From NCBI GenBank assembly GCA_022424955.1, contig JAKMGK010000056.1:1-33911 (forward strand): a stretch of 33,911 bases of DNA. The letters run 5' to 3'. The DNA is from Flavobacteriaceae bacterium. GTDB taxonomy: Bacteria > Bacteroidota > Bacteroidia > Flavobacteriales > Flavobacteriaceae. The notes beneath the pieces are model-generated. The model made no database searches. It had not been told where the DNA came from and saw only the letters and a program-made list of their open reading frames with translations. Position 1 is the stretch's first letter. Each line of letters starts with the position of its first letter. A program made the position numbers and the translations under genes. Of this stretch, positions 32,743-33,911 are shown piece after piece.

Positions 32743-33722
32743 TAGACAAGTAAATTGCAACCACGAATATCACTTTGATCTAAGCGACCCATTATTTCAA
32801 AAGAGCCGTCTGGGAAAACACGTCCCAGATCATCTGTCGCGATAAAGGCGCAGGACTCTTGATTTGCTAAGTCGATAATGTTCAAACGTCCTATTTTAGT
32901 TCCATCAATTAAAGCAAAAGGGTCATTGATTTCACAAGAAGCTACCTTCATCCATGGAGGAGCATAAAATCGGCCATGTCCTTTTGAATAGGCTTGTGAT
33001 AACAATTCTGTCATGCCGTATTCACTGTGAATGACCTCTATGCCAAAGGCTTTCGTTAGCGTAGTGTGTAAATCTTCTCGAATCATTTCCTTGCGTCTTC
33101 CTTTCATTCCGCCGGTTTCCATTACCACGGTGTGTTTAAGTTGCAATGGAAATTGTTCTGCAAAGTCTAATAAAGCGAAACTTACCCCCAATAATAAGGT
33201 AGGCTGCTGCTGTGACTCAAGCTGTTCTAGTTGTTTTTTTAATTGATCAAATTCATCCAAATAAAAGCCACTAGCAGAATGGTTACTCTGCTGGATTAAA
33301 GCATCCATCATATAGATCAAAGAAGAACCTTGTCTTTCCAGATAAGATGGAAGCAAGGCTAAAATAGCCCAGTTTTTTGGATCGCCATATTGGTTTTCAA
33401 AGCCTTTTTGAAAACTGTGATTGTAAATTGATTTATCGAGAATGGGGTGTTGTGCATTGATAGAAGTCGTTGTTCCACTAGAGCTAAAAACAATTGATGG
33501 CGCCTCGTTAAAACACTTGACAGCGTGAGATTTGAAAAACTGAATGGGTAATGAAGGAATCTGAGTTGAGGTTTTAATTTCTGAAGGAGAAATATTGAGT
33601 AAATCGCAATAAGAGCGATAAACAGGATTAGCTTCATATTGTCGATGAAAGGTAGCTAATGCTTCTGTCTCAAAATCATTTGAGTTAGCAAGGGTCAAAA
33701 AGCGAATAGCATCATTTTTCAT
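32739..33722 (-). CDS. LuxE-like acyl-protein synthetase/ligase domain protein
   Basis: A 327-residue protein resembling LuxE, the acyl-protein ligase that activates fatty acids with ATP as acyl-[14 protein letters not shown] (residues 77-87) is the adenylate-forming phosphate loop, and [15 protein letters not shown] the later motif typical of the AMP-binding fold. [21 protein letters not shown] near the C-terminus resembles the hinge region of acyl-adenylating enzymes. No LuxC reductase or LuxD thioesterase is beside it, so it is not a luminescence gene. Flavobacteria commonly carry such an orphan. The acyl substrate and target are unknown. Confidence 0.85.
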   Translation of the reverse strand: MKNDAIRFLTLANSNDFETEALATFHRQYEANPVYRSYCDLLNISPSEIKTSTQIPSLPIQFFKSHAVKCFNEAPSIVFSSSGTTTSINAQHPILDKSIYNHSFQKGFENQYGDPKNWAILALLPSYLERQGSSLIYMMDALIQQSNHSASGFYLDEFDQLKKQLEQLESQQQPTLLLGVSFALLDFAEQFPLQLKHTVVMETGGMKGRRKEMIREDLHTTLTKAFGIEVIHSEYGMTELLSQAYSKGHGRFYAPPWMKVASCEINDPFALIDGTKIGRLNIIDLANQESCAFIATDDLGRVFPDGSFEIMGRLDQSDIRGCNLLVY

Positions 33723-33726
33723 GCCC

Positions 33727-33734
33727 CAAAACTA
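33727..33734 (-). promoter_or_regulatory. -7 promoter box 4 bases before the LuxE-like start codon
   Basis: TAGTTTTG on the minus strand is an exact TAnnTTTG match, followed by GGGC and the ATG. No -33 TTG is visible at the usual distance. Confidence 0.45.
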
Positions 33735-33791
33735 TTAAAATTTATCCCATCTTTTGAAGTAATTCTTCTTTCTTGTTATTATTTCAAGGTT

Positions 33792-33807
33792 ATGATAATC
33801 TTATCAT
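33792..33807. promoter_or_regulatory. Perfect short palindrome in the right-hand divergent region
   Basis: ATGATAA (33792-33798) and TTATCAT (33801-33807) are perfect inverted arms around the two bases TC. It lies between the LuxE-like gene and the next gene on the plus strand and could be an operator for either. Confidence 0.3.
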
Positions 33808-33882
33808 TCTCTTTCATTTTAAAGAAGTAAATCCATTCGTTGTATATTTATTAACTTTAAAGCATTAGAAACTTAATCTTTT

Positions 33883-33911
33883 ATGAAAAAAAGTAAAATT
33901 AAGATCCTTAT
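33883..33911 (+). CDS. First codons of a gene cut by the window end, possibly a response regulator
   Basis: An ATG at 33883 opens the frame MKKSKIKIL, which runs to the window end. A start with several lysines followed by KIKIL is how many flavobacterial response regulators begin before their VDDE motif, but only nine residues are visible. An A-rich stretch and the end of the divergent gene leave 160 bases for a promoter. Product identity is a guess. Confidence 0.35.

Noticed and set aside
33792-33807. Fur box
   Set aside because: ATGATAATCTTATCAT resembles part of a Fur site but has the wrong centre and is too short; only a generic palindrome can be supported.
1-33911. A defence system, toxin-antitoxin pair, prophage or new multi-gene machine
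   Set aside because: No nuclease, methyltransferase, integrase, transposase, phage structural gene or toxin-antitoxin-like small gene pair is visible; all substantial frames are explained by metabolic, envelope, translation or regulatory families.

Overview
The window looks like part of a chromosome from a member of the Flavobacteriia (Bacteroidota). The base composition is AT-rich and Shine-Dalgarno sites are essentially absent. Bacteroidota-type TAnnTTTG -7 promoter boxes recur, and several genes are typical of the group: a NagB/PIG-L fusion, DUF3098, DUF4271, DUF4296, an ExbB-membrane protein-ExbD-ExbD cluster, a PorT-like protein, and an orphan LuxE-like ligase. No rRNA, intact tRNA, CRISPR array, transposase or integrase is visible.

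Left part (1-6264): an accessory, carbohydrate-oriented block. It holds the C-terminal part of a NagB/PIG-L-type amino-sugar protein cut by the window edge, a GMC dehydrogenase with a four-cysteine cluster motif and its Tat-lipoprotein partner, a GH20 hexosaminidase lipoprotein, and an exported SGNH hydrolase. It ends at a 25-nt sequence resembling the 3' end of a tRNA-Ser (6202-6226), followed by a small terminator. This may be the scar of an integrated island, but no integrase is in the window.

Middle part (6345-21345): a lipoprotein trehalase with an unrecognised small exported or anchored protein, then the exbB/membrane/exbD/exbD cluster with a clear terminator and a PorT-like outer-membrane protein that converges on rpoN. 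A long minus-strand series follows, reading ftsX, DUF3098, uppP, truB, pyrH, frr, an MMPL/RND exporter, asnS and rpoN. It combines cell division and envelope, tRNA modification, pyrimidine and translation functions.

Right part (21440-33911): leuS with a SemiSWEET and a YugP-like protease; a divergent Lrp regulator and DUF423 protein; DUF4271-hemD; a translationally coupled set of polyprenol-phosphate glycosyltransferase, pyrC and DUF4296 lipoprotein; an epimerase; tyrS; a LuxE-like acyl-protein ligase; and the first codons of a gene that could be a response regulator.

No complete new system is evident and most of the window is housekeeping. The most notable observations are a -7 box placed exactly 4 nt before the start codon of four genes (suggesting leaderless mRNAs), an eight-copy 9-residue repeat in the DUF4296 lipoprotein, a dihydroorotase whose first metal-ligand His is Gln, an MMPL exporter with only one acidic half, a GMC dehydrogenase pair lacking its cytochrome, and the possible tRNA-end attachment scar.
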